From Phocaeicola fibrisolvens (GTDB taxonomy: Bacteria > Bacteroidota > Bacteroidia > Bacteroidales > Bacteroidaceae), in NCBI RefSeq assembly GCF_025567125.1, contig NZ_JAOQJI010000048.1:1-29624 (forward strand): a DNA stretch of 29,624 bases, given 5' to 3'. A program made the position numbers and the translations under genes. Below, piece after piece: positions 8,977 to 16,657 of the stretch. Positions within the stretch are counted from its first letter, which is position 1. Each line of letters begins with the position of its first letter. The notes under the pieces were generated by a model. That model was not told where the DNA came from. It saw only the letters and a list, made by a program, of their open reading frames with translations, and made no database searches.

Positions 8977-10122
8977 ATGAAGAATTATGTATTGATTTTC
9001 CTTTTCTTGCTGTGTGGCATGGTGGGGGTTACCTCGTGTGTGTACACCCCCATTAAGGGATACAATGGAAACTCCAAGATTGATCCGCAATACCTGGATT
9101 TTTGGTATCGGCAACAGATATTACCCGCCTATGCCGGTTATTTGTCCCAGGTGAAGCGTTTGGATGAAATGGCTGGAGAACTGGAGAAATATCCTGAAAA
9201 ATTGGTGGAGCTGAAGCGGCAGTATGAGGCCGCTTTCCTGTCCTTGCAAGACCTCATTATTTTCAATCAGCCTTATTTCGTGGGAGAGCTTTATGGCTTG
9301 TATGCGGTATCGGCCCGTTTCCCGGTGAATAAAACACAATTGGAGGATGCGGTGTGGAATCGGTATTCAGCAGAGGACTTATCGGAACGGTTGGACCGTG
9401 GGGTGTTGTCACCCAATGCCTTGGGCTATGCGGCACTGGATTATTTGCTGTATTCGGACCGTGTGGATTTGACGGGAGAGACGGGGAGAGAGTATCTGTC
9501 TTTCTTCCCGGTATTGACCCGGTTGTTGGTGAAGCAGGCTGAGGCGGTGTATACGTCTTATGAGAAAGGTGGCGATAATTTTGTGCGCAACGATGATTTC
9601 TCTGTGGGCGGCAGCCTGAACGTGGTGCTCAACCTGCTGATGAGTAACTTTGAAGCCCACATCCGGACGGCCAAGGTCGGCATTCCGGTGGGTATTTATG
9701 GAGTCTCAGTCCATCAGCCGGAGCCGATGACGGTAGAAGCTTATTACCATGGAGAGGGACTTTCCACTCGCCTGTTGGTTCGGTCTGTTCAGGCTTTCCA
9801 GCGTTTCTACGACGGTTATCCTTACGGAGCTTCGTCGGCCAAGAACGGAGCGCTTTCTTTTGCTACGATGTTGGGAGAGTACCTTCCTCCCTCTAAGAGA
9901 ACGGAGATTCTGCAAAAAATGGAACAGGTGTTCACGGCACTGCATGCCGAGCTGGATGATGAGACTGCCGATCTGGCCCGGTTGGCTGAAACTCCGGAAG
10001 GAACGGAGAAGTTGAAGCGGGTGTATGCGGAATTGCAAAAAGTGGTCGGAATCTTGAAAACGGAAGTAGTGTCGGCGTTGGGGCTTACGGTAACGTACAG
10101 CGACGGCGAAGAGGGCGATTAA
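8977..10122 (+). CDS. Imelysin-like (M75/EfeO-related) lipoprotein with altered GxHxxE motif
   Basis: This 381-residue lipoprotein has a lipobox VTSC (Cys 21). Its helical layout follows Bacteroidetes imelysin-like proteins. An N-terminal helix YLDFWYRQQILPAYA (39-53) comes first, then a LQDLIIFNQPYFVGELYG helix (90-107). An FPVNKTQLEDAV stretch corresponds to the family's 'WP(I/L)d' region, and a later AKVGIPVGI corresponds to the usual KIGxP turn. The hallmark GxHxxE appears as GYAALD at 150-155, so the His is Ala and the Glu is Asp. Imelysin-like proteins are iron-regulated and related to EfeO of iron uptake. Its place directly before a FecA-like receptor fits iron acquisition, though metal binding by the usual site looks doubtful. 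Confidence 0.75.
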   Translation: MKNYVLIFLFLLCGMVGVTSCVYTPIKGYNGNSKIDPQYLDFWYRQQILPAYAGYLSQVKRLDEMAGELEKYPEKLVELKRQYEAAFLSLQDLIIFNQPYFVGELYGLYAVSARFPVNKTQLEDAVWNRYSAEDLSERLDRGVLSPNALGYAALDYLLYSDRVDLTGETGREYLSFFPVLTRLLVKQAEAVYTSYEKGGDNFVRNDDFSVGGSLNVVLNLLMSNFEAHIRTAKVGIPVGIYGVSVHQPEPMTVEAYYHGEGLSTRLLVRSVQAFQRFYDGYPYGASSAKNGALSFATMLGEYLPPSKRTEILQKMEQVFTALHAELDDETADLARLAETPEGTEKLKRVYAELQKVVGILKTEVVSALGLTVTYSDGEEGD

Positions 10123-10126
10123 AAAC

Positions 10127-10131
10127 GGAGG
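10127..10131 (+). promoter_or_regulatory. Shine-Dalgarno-like GGAGG before the FecA-like gene
   Basis: GGAGG sits 4 nt before ATG 10136 and just after the imelysin-like stop at 10122. Most other starts in this window lack such a site, as is usual for Bacteroidetes, so the FecA-like receptor may have its own translation strength within the operon. Confidence 0.45.
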
Positions 10132-10135
10132 AAAG

Positions 10136-12649
10136 ATGAGAAAGATTTTATTGTGTATCATTTTATGTGGTGGAAGCATCGGATGGGCAGTGCCGGGATT
10201 CTCTCAGTCGCTGCTGCATCTTTACGGCGACATCCAATGGGAAGAAAGGCAAGTGAAAGGACCTGTTTGTCTGGAAATCTTCGGACTGGCGGGTAATCAG
10301 TCGGTACAGGTGCAGACCAATGAAAAAGGAACCGGGTATGCACTTACCGTGAAGCGTCCCGACTACACCTTCCTTTCGTTGATGTTCCGTCGCTGCGGAC
10401 AGCCCGACAAGGTGGCCTATGTCAATGTACAGCTGACGGAGAGCGATTCCGTGCGGTGCGACTTGTCTTTCCGCCCGCAGGAATATATGCTGGGTGAGGT
10501 GCAGGTGAAAGGCAGTTCTTCCCGCAAGGAACAGGGGCAGCGTTTTATGCGGGATGTGGAGGAGGCCATGATTTTTGCCGGCAAGAAAAGCAACGTGACT
10601 TTGACGGAAAATATGCTGTTCAACAAGGCGGCCAATAATACCCGTCAGTTGTTTCGGAACGTGCCTGGCATCACGATTCAGGAAGGAAGTGAGGGCGGTC
10701 TGCAACTGAACATTGGTACCCGGGGACTGAACCCCAACCGTTCTTCCAATTTCAACATGCGGCAGAACGGCTACGACATCAGTGCCGACCCGTTGGGTTA
10801 TCCCGAAAGTTATTACACCCCCAATGCCAACGACATCAAGGAGGTGCAGGTGTTCCGTGGGGCTTCGGCCTTGCAGTACGGCTCACAATTTGGGGGGATG
10901 GTGAACTTCAAGCTATCGGAGCCCTCGGCCGACAAGAAAGTGGAGGTACGGCAGCACGTGTCGTATGGTAGTTACGGCTTCTTGAGTTCCTATACCCGCC
11001 TGTCGGGTACACTGGGCAAATTTGCTTACTACCTGTCGGGAACAGTCAAGAAGGGAAACGGCTGTCGTCCTAATGCCGATTTCAAAGGATACAGCGTGTT
11101 AGGTCAGTTTTTCTACCGGCCCAGTACGTATGAACTCTATAAGCTGGATGTGCTGAAATACCATTATTTGGAACATCAGCCCGGCGGACTGACCGACAAG
11201 ATGTTTGCAGAGAATCCCTACCAGAGTAACCGGGAACGCAACTGGTTCATGGTGGACTGGAACATTCTTTCGTTCAAGTATCGGAAAACCTTTGAGGAGA
11301 GTGGGGATGAAGTGAATTTCCATGCGGTCGGTTTGTATGCCCGCCGCTTTACGGTGGGATACCACACCAAGCGGGTGGGGTCGCCCGACCCTCAGAATGT
11401 GGAGCGGGACCTGCAGCGCGGCATCTTTGTCAACTGGAGCATGGAGGCCCGCTACTTGAAGCGATTCCGTCTTCCACGGTCGGAGGTGAAATCTTCGTGG
11501 GTGGTCGGCATGAAATACTATCAGGGGCGGAATACGGGGGAACAGGCTTCGGGCAGCCGGGGAAAAGACCCCGATTTCACGCCGGTGGAGCGGACCACGG
11601 ATTTGTCGGACATGAACGGCAGGGTCGGCCTGCATTCTTTCTACCGCTATCCCAATTTGAACCTGGCCTGCTTCAGTGAGGCTTCCCTCCGTCTGGGAGA
11701 GAAGTGGACCGTGGTGCCGGGCTTGCGTTTCGAGATTATCCGTACCGGGATTTTGGGTGAGTTGTCACACTACCGCGTGGCGTACACCGACGGAACTCCC
11801 CAGCTACAGAACGATGTGCTGAAAGACCGGGTGCATAAGAACCGGACCATCCTCTTGGCCGGAATTGCGGCTTCGTGCAAGTTGCCCCGTGCCGAGTTCT
11901 ATGCCAATGTCACCCGGAATTACCGGGCCATTACGTTTAATGACATGCGTACCGTATCGCCCGGACTGGCTGTCAATCCCGACTTGAAGGATGAGTCGGG
12001 CTATTCCAGTGATGTGGGAGTCCGTTCCCGCGGGAAGAGTTTGCTCAGTTATGATGTCAGTGCTTTTTTCCTCTACTACGGTAACCGCATCGGAGAATAC
12101 TATCGGGAGAATCCGGAGATGAAGGGCACCTACCACCGTTACCGCGACAATGTGGGGAACGGTATCAGTTATGGGGTGGAAAGTACCTGTTCTGTCGATT
12201 TGTCTTCCTTTGCCCGGGTGATTCACGAAGACTTGAAGCCGGAAGTCTATGCCAGTGTGGCTGTGACCGGCTCCCGTTACCTGGGGCAGTCCCGGAAGCA
12301 GATAGAGTTTGTGCCGTTGTATAACCTGAAAGGAGGACTCAATTTGAATTTCCGGCGCTTCTCGGCAGCCGTGCAGGTGAGCGGTACCTCTTTCCAGTAC
12401 ACCGACGCTTCCAATGAACCGATGGACCCCAACGACGGAGTGTACGGTATCTATGGAGCCATTCCCGGTTTCTGTGTGGTAGATGCAAGTGTCAGCTACC
12501 AAGCCACCCGTTATGCGGGGATGGTACTCTCTTTGCAGAACATCGGGAACGAGATTTATATGACCCGCAGGGCTACAGGCTATCCGGGGCCGGGCATCAT
12601 TCCCTCGGCTCCGTTCAACATGATGCTGACCCTGGAATTACATTTATAA
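10136..12649 (+). CDS. FecA-like TonB-dependent receptor
   Basis: This 837-residue outer-membrane receptor has a signal peptide cleaved near residue 24 (GFSQ). A short beta-sandwich extension follows (about 28-115). The plug then carries NVPGITIQEG (175-184), TRGLNPNRSSNF (195-206), NGYDISADPLGYPESYY and VFRGASALQYGSQFGG. These strings are characteristic of FecA-type Fe(III)-dicitrate receptors and their Bacteroidetes relatives. The C-terminal barrel ends in the short strand LTLELHL. It differs from the SusC gene of the same operon in length and plug type, so the operon encodes two TonB-driven channels. The ligand is probably an iron chelate, but citrate is not proven. It starts 13 nt after the imelysin-like gene. 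Confidence 0.85.
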   Translation: MRKILLCIILCGGSIGWAVPGFSQSLLHLYGDIQWEERQVKGPVCLEIFGLAGNQSVQVQTNEKGTGYALTVKRPDYTFLSLMFRRCGQPDKVAYVNVQLTESDSVRCDLSFRPQEYMLGEVQVKGSSSRKEQGQRFMRDVEEAMIFAGKKSNVTLTENMLFNKAANNTRQLFRNVPGITIQEGSEGGLQLNIGTRGLNPNRSSNFNMRQNGYDISADPLGYPESYYTPNANDIKEVQVFRGASALQYGSQFGGMVNFKLSEPSADKKVEVRQHVSYGSYGFLSSYTRLSGTLGKFAYYLSGTVKKGNGCRPNADFKGYSVLGQFFYRPSTYELYKLDVLKYHYLEHQPGGLTDKMFAENPYQSNRERNWFMVDWNILSFKYRKTFEESGDEVNFHAVGLYARRFTVGYHTKRVGSPDPQNVERDLQRGIFVNWSMEARYLKRFRLPRSEVKSSWVVGMKYYQGRNTGEQASGSRGKDPDFTPVERTTDLSDMNGRVGLHSFYRYPNLNLACFSEASLRLGEKWTVVPGLRFEIIRTGILGELSHYRVAYTDGTPQLQNDVLKDRVHKNRTILLAGIAASCKLPRAEFYANVTRNYRAITFNDMRTVSPGLAVNPDLKDESGYSSDVGVRSRGKSLLSYDVSAFFLYYGNRIGEYYRENPEMKGTYHRYRDNVGNGISYGVESTCSVDLSSFARVIHEDLKPEVYASVAVTGSRYLGQSRKQIEFVPLYNLKGGLNLNFRRFSAAVQVSGTSFQYTDASNEPMDPNDGVYGIYGAIPGFCVVDASVSYQATRYAGMVLSLQNIGNEIYMTRRATGYPGPGIIPSAPFNMMLTLELHL

Positions 12650-12663
12650 AATCAACGCAGAAA

Positions 12664-13641
12664 ATGAATTGGATGGAATTATTTAAAGAAGCAGTCTGGT
12701 TGCCAGTGGCGTATTTGTTCGACCCGGCACGGAGAGTCTTTATCGGTTATCTTCTGATGTCCGGACTGATAGGGCTTTGCCTTTTTTATTTTGTACATGG
12801 AAAATCGTTGGCGGAAAGCTGGAGGGAATTGTTTGCCAGACGTAACTGGTGGAGCGGTTCAGCCCGTACGGACTACGGTCTGTTCTTCATTGGTTTGTGC
12901 TTCAAGGCGGTATGCATCGTACCTTACCTGTCGGTGGGATCCATGCTGGCCTATGCGATGTCCAAGCAGCTGACCGAATGGCTTGGACCTCGTCCGGACG
13001 CTTCTTCCAGTCTGTGGGTGGCATTCTGCTATCCCGTGATTTTGTTTCTTGTGAAAGACTTTTTTGTTTTTGTCACGCATTACTACCTGCATCGCAACCG
13101 TTATCTGTGGGAGTTTCACAAAGTGCATCATTCAGCCACGGTCATGAATCCGTTTACGCTCTATCGCATGCATCCCGTGGAAATTCTGTTGCAGAACTTG
13201 CAAGGTATGGCGGCTTTTGTACTGGTGACCGGACTTTTCTTTTATTTCAACAATCATCTGGTGGCCCGGGCCACTATCTGGGGCGTCAACTCGTTCAGTT
13301 TTCTGTTCTTCATGGCCGGTGCCAATCTTCGCCATTCCTCCGTGCCGTTGAGCTATCCGCGGTGGCTGGAAGTGGTGTTGATGAGCCCTTATCAGCACCA
13401 GATTCATCACAGTGACGAGGCCCGGTTCTGTCATAGCAACTTCGGTTCCCGACTGGCTATTTGGGATTATTGGTGCCACACGTGGGTACGTTCCGTCGAT
13501 TGTCCGGAAAAAGACCTGCACTTCGGTCTGCCAGGTCGGGGACTTCATGCTTCGAATACCATAGCCGGGAATCTGCTTTCTCCTTTCAAGGGATGTGTCA
13601 GCATTCTCCGGAATTCAGTCTGTCGGAAACATCGTATGTAG
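12664..13641 (+). CDS. Fatty acid hydroxylase/sterol desaturase family membrane protein
   Basis: This 325-residue integral membrane protein has hydrophobic segments near 24-44, 71-100, 118-138 and 181-220. It has the His clusters of the non-haem diiron family: HYYLH (139-143), HKVHH (152-156), H170 in YRMHP, HQIHH (245-249), and H257/H272 around FGSRLAIWDYWCHTW. All expected clusters appear present, so it should bind two irons. Family members use O2 to hydroxylate or desaturate lipids, sterols or alkylglycerols. The substrate here is unknown. It is the last gene of the operon, 14 nt after the FecA-like receptor and 21 nt before the terminator. Its inclusion with uptake genes suggests modification of an imported or envelope lipid, or of a siderophore-like ligand. 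Confidence 0.85.
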   Translation: MNWMELFKEAVWLPVAYLFDPARRVFIGYLLMSGLIGLCLFYFVHGKSLAESWRELFARRNWWSGSARTDYGLFFIGLCFKAVCIVPYLSVGSMLAYAMSKQLTEWLGPRPDASSSLWVAFCYPVILFLVKDFFVFVTHYYLHRNRYLWEFHKVHHSATVMNPFTLYRMHPVEILLQNLQGMAAFVLVTGLFFYFNNHLVARATIWGVNSFSFLFFMAGANLRHSSVPLSYPRWLEVVLMSPYQHQIHHSDEARFCHSNFGSRLAIWDYWCHTWVRSVDCPEKDLHFGLPGRGLHASNTIAGNLLSPFKGCVSILRNSVCRKHRM

Positions 13642-13662
13642 ATAAAGAGGAAAATCAGTAAG

Positions 13663-13703
13663 AGCCCGTCATAGCTAAAAATCGTTCAATGGCGGGCTTT
13701 TTT
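13663..13703 (+). terminator. Intrinsic terminator of the nine-gene operon (hairpin family copy 2)
   Basis: AGCCCGTCAT (13663-13672) pairs with ATGGCGGGCT (13689-13698) with one G-U pair, followed by a run of T through 13703. It lies just past the stop of the membrane hydroxylase gene. Confidence 0.85.
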
Positions 13704-13714
13704 ATGAGATTCTA

Positions 13715-13744
13715 TTTGTCATATAAAAAAAAACTCTAATTTTA
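13715..13744 (+). promoter_or_regulatory. Weak candidate promoter for the lipoprotein/PagL-like pair
   Basis: TTTG at 13715-13718 is followed after 18 nt by TAATTTTA (13737-13744), one base from TAnnTTTG. Spacing is one nt short of the usual range. It would serve the two overlapping genes downstream of the operon terminator. Confidence 0.3.
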
Positions 13745-13809
13745 CGCGACCGAAGCTGTCAGTCAGTTTGTCGGCAAATGATTCACGTTTGAATGAAATG
13801 AATGCGGGT

Positions 13810-14796
13810 ATGATGAAAAGCACGTTCTGTATGCTGCAATGCAGTATCCTAAGTTTGATGTCGGTGTTAGCCGGATGCAACAGCGAGGTCTTTATTGATG
13901 AATTTTTGACGGATTCTCCAACCGTTTCTCTTTCGGAGACAGAAAACGAAGTTACGGTTCGTTTTGATACGGACAATTGGAGTATTGTAGATATAAATTA
14001 TTTGCGGTCGGATATGTCCGTGTTTGTCACCGACCTGGAAGGGAAAAACAGAAAATCACTTCCGCTTGAAGAGGGCGAAACCGGTATTGTGCATTGCCAA
14101 AATTCCTTTTTGGATTTTCAGGTGGTAAAAAGCAACAGTCGCGAATTGCATCTGATTGCCGGAGAGAACCTTTATGACTGGCCGTTTGAGGCTGCAATCA
14201 GGGTAGGCAACCGTTACGAAGAAAAGATGATTCAAATTTCTTTTGCACCGACCAGGAAATATCAGGTAGACAGTGTAGCATACGACTGGAGTCAGTTTTC
14301 TTATTATGACAATATGTTGGAGCCGGTAGACGAAATGGTAGTGAATACCCTGCACAGTACCCAGCCCGTGACAGTGTGTTTTTATCCCTACCGCAATTCA
14401 ACTCGTACAGTGGAATTTTACATGCTGAGTAACAGTGGAAATATAGAGAGAGAAGCTGTACAGCAATTGTTGGAAGATTCTCTCTCTCAGGTTGAGATTC
14501 CGGATGTGGTGAATGGCGTGCCAGGATTATATGGCACGAAGGTGCCTTTCTGTGTTCAGGAGCAAAGGCTGGATGCAGGGCTGGACAAGAACCTGGAGGT
14601 GGTAAAGAAACTGGAACCTGGTAGGAAAGTACGCTTGGAAGTCTTTACCGGAATGAAGAAGTATAATGTACCTTATAAGGTTTATCTTTCCAATTCGTTT
14701 ACCGGAAAGAAAATGATATTTTCTGGGACGCTTTCCAGTTCAACTCCATTCGACTATTTGATAATACCTTTTGACATTACCAATGAAGATGAATAG
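13810..14796 (+). CDS. Unrecognised lipoprotein, partner of PagL-like protein
   Basis: This lipoprotein is about 328 residues long from ATG 13810. The leader ends in VLAGC, with Cys at residue 23. The frame is open to TTG 13768 and also has ATG 13798; 13810 gives the most normal signal peptide. The mature protein appears beta-rich, with an early BACON/Ig-like strand pattern (TVRFDTDNWSIVDINYL), and is probably on the cell surface or in the periplasm. No catalytic motif was recognised. Its stop codon (TAG, 14794-14796) lies inside the start of the next gene, which suggests translational coupling. The pairing with a lipid A deacylase-like protein is a context clue only. Confidence 0.75.
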   Translation: MMKSTFCMLQCSILSLMSVLAGCNSEVFIDEFLTDSPTVSLSETENEVTVRFDTDNWSIVDINYLRSDMSVFVTDLEGKNRKSLPLEEGETGIVHCQNSFLDFQVVKSNSRELHLIAGENLYDWPFEAAIRVGNRYEEKMIQISFAPTRKYQVDSVAYDWSQFSYYDNMLEPVDEMVVNTLHSTQPVTVCFYPYRNSTRTVEFYMLSNSGNIEREAVQQLLEDSLSQVEIPDVVNGVPGLYGTKVPFCVQEQRLDAGLDKNLEVVKKLEPGRKVRLEVFTGMKKYNVPYKVYLSNSFTGKKMIFSGTLSSSTPFDYLIIPFDITNEDE

Positions 14797-16003
14797 ATTC
14801 ATAGTCAGGATGTACGTAGGTACAGCCTTGTGCACTTGCGCTCTGTCGTTGTATGCAGGCGGTCGTGACAGCCTTTCTCATAAAATGGTGCATGCGCTAA
14901 GTTTTGACCTGAAGCCGGCCTATGTGTTTCCTACCCATGAGTTCTTGGCCGGGAACAATGCGGCTTTTGCGCCTATCCGGAAAAACCTGTCGGCGCATCT
15001 GAAATACGGATTCAAGTTTGCCCCCGATTCGTATTTCGGCCAAATGTATCCCCATGCTTTACAAGGTGTCGGTGTAGGATACCACACGTTTTTCAATTCG
15101 GCAGAGCTGGGGAACCCTTTCTCTGTCTATGTGTTTCAGACTTCCCGTATTGCGAGTATTACTCCCCAGCTGTCTTTTGATTATGAATGGAACTTTGGAG
15201 CCTCTTTCGGATGGAAAAAGTTTGATGCCGAATCGAATCCCTTCAATCGGGTGGTCGGCTCTAAAGTGAACGCTTATATTCATCTGGAATTTCTGTTGAA
15301 TTGGCGGCTGGATGCACAGACCAGTTTGCGGGCCGGAATTGCCGCCACCCATTTTTCAAACGGAAATACGGGGTATCCCAATGCGGGGGTAAATACGGTG
15401 GGAGCCAGTGTCGGCATTACCCGCTATTTTGGAGGAAGTGAGAAAACGGAATGTGCCTGCACCTTCCGGCGTCCGGCTTTCAAACCCTATCTCAGTTACG
15501 ATTTGATAGTGTATGGCTCTACCCGGAAGAAAGGGGTGTTTCTGGAAGACGGTACTCCCATTCTGGTACCGGGTTCTTTTGGTATCTTGGGGTTGAATTT
15601 TACACCGATGTATAATTTCAGCCGTTATTTCCGGGCCGGTGTGTCATTGGATGCCCAGTACGATGAGAGTGCGAATATTTCCCGTCATATCGCCAACAGC
15701 GTAACAACTCCCGATGCAGAGACCATCAAGTTCTATCGTCCTCCTTTCCGGGAACAATTTGCCGTCGGACTTTCGTTGCGGGCCGAAATCGTGATGCCGA
15801 TTTTTTCGATTAATCTGGGTATCGGGCGAAATGTCATTTGTCAGGGGGCCGACACCAATGCTTTTTATCAGGTATTGGCCTTGAAGACGGATATCACCAA
15901 GAACCTCTTCCTGCATGTGGGCTACCAGCTTCATGATTTCAAAGACCCCAACAACCTGATGCTGGGCGTGGGATTCCGTTTCAATGCCAAAGGAAGGGAA
16001 TAG
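14789..16003 (+). CDS. PagL-like lipid A 3-O-deacylase / acyloxyacyl hydrolase homologue
   Basis: The product has about 404 residues from ATG 14789, which overlaps the previous stop (ATGAATAG). ATG 14783 is an alternative. After a signal peptide (cleavage near LYA-GG) comes an outer-membrane beta-barrel. The motif THFSNGN (His 188, Ser 190 in this numbering), followed by PNAGVN, matches the His-x-Ser active site of PagL, which removes the 3-O acyl chain of lipid A. The C terminus ends in a barrel-like strand (GVGFRF) and a short tail. The protein is longer than Pseudomonas PagL, as is common in Bacteroidetes members. Catalytic competence depends on a third acidic residue that I could not place, so the specific reaction is probable rather than certain. 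Confidence 0.75.
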   Translation: MNRFIVRMYVGTALCTCALSLYAGGRDSLSHKMVHALSFDLKPAYVFPTHEFLAGNNAAFAPIRKNLSAHLKYGFKFAPDSYFGQMYPHALQGVGVGYHTFFNSAELGNPFSVYVFQTSRIASITPQLSFDYEWNFGASFGWKKFDAESNPFNRVVGSKVNAYIHLEFLLNWRLDAQTSLRAGIAATHFSNGNTGYPNAGVNTVGASVGITRYFGGSEKTECACTFRRPAFKPYLSYDLIVYGSTRKKGVFLEDGTPILVPGSFGILGLNFTPMYNFSRYFRAGVSLDAQYDESANISRHIANSVTTPDAETIKFYRPPFREQFAVGLSLRAEIVMPIFSINLGIGRNVICQGADTNAFYQVLALKTDITKNLFLHVGYQLHDFKDPNNLMLGVGFRFNAKGRE

Positions 16004-16027
16004 CGTATCCCTTCACTTTGTGATTGG

Positions 16028-16600
16028 TCATTGTACGGCTTTCAAGGCTGCCTCATAGTCTGGTTCATTGGAGATATTTTCCACCAGTTGCGTGTAGCAG
16101 ATTTTTCCATTTTCATCTACTACGATGACTGCCCTTGCCATTAGTCCTTCCAGTGGACCATCGGTTAATTGCAGACCGTAGTTCGTTACAAAATCCCGGC
16201 TGCGGAACACCGACAACGGCACCACGTTGTCGAGTCCTTCGGTAGAACAGAAACGTGATTGTGCAAAAGGCAGGTCCATGGAAAGACATAGCACTACGGT
16301 GTTTGCCAGTCCTGCTGCTTTGGCATTGAACTGCCGGACAGACAATGCACATGTCGGTGTGTCCAGGCTTGGAAAAATGTTTAGAATCACTTTTTTACCT
16401 TTGTAAGCCGACAAGCTGACTTCTTCCATTTTCGCATTGACTGCCCGGAAATCGGGTGCCTCTTGTCCTACTTTGGGCATTGATCCGGAAGTGTGGGCTT
16501 CAACTCCTCTGCAAATAACGGTTTCTGCCGTGGTACTTATCGGCATCAGGCAGACCAGACAAACTGCAGTCATCCATAAGATTCTACTGATTTTTTTCAT
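16028..16600 (-). CDS. Exported thiol peroxidase (Tpx-type peroxiredoxin)
   Basis: This 190-residue protein has a Tpx domain reducing hydroperoxides. PSLDTPTCALSVRQFN holds the peroxidatic Cys 84, and SRFCSTEGL holds the resolving Cys 118, so it is an atypical 2-Cys enzyme. HTSGSMPKVGQEAPDF matches the usual Tpx N terminus. Before it lies an added hydrophobic leader of about 25 residues ending STTA-ET, a plausible signal peptidase I site, so the enzyme should act in the periplasm. Most Tpx proteins are cytoplasmic. An additional Cys 30 lies near the mature N terminus. It converges on the PagL-like gene with only 24 nt between stops and has its own promoter upstream. Confidence 0.9.
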   Translation of the reverse strand: MKKISRILWMTAVCLVCLMPISTTAETVICRGVEAHTSGSMPKVGQEAPDFRAVNAKMEEVSLSAYKGKKVILNIFPSLDTPTCALSVRQFNAKAAGLANTVVLCLSMDLPFAQSRFCSTEGLDNVVPLSVFRSRDFVTNYGLQLTDGPLEGLMARAVIVVDENGKICYTQLVENISNEPDYEAALKAVQ

Positions 16601-16626
16601 GTCAAAAATAATTAGGGTTAGGGTGC

Positions 16627-16657
16627 TAAAGATACAGAGATTTTTCTATTTCTCAAA
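16627..16657 (-). promoter_or_regulatory. Bacteroidetes promoter for exported Tpx
   Basis: On the minus strand, a -33 TTTG (16654-16657) and a -7 TATCTTTA (16627-16634, one base off consensus) are separated by 19 nt. The start would be near 16620, leaving a leader of about 20 nt before the ATG at 16600. Confidence 0.6.

Noticed and set aside
8296..9114. A 272-codon minus-strand frame across the DUF4856-like and imelysin-like genes.
   Set aside because: It spans the junction of two supported lipoprotein genes and shows no protein family features.
208..13641. A polysaccharide utilisation locus, suggested by the SusC/SusD pair.
   Set aside because: There is no glycoside hydrolase, lyase, sulfatase or sugar-sensing regulator; accessory genes are of the import metallohydrolase, DUF4302, imelysin and FecA kinds.
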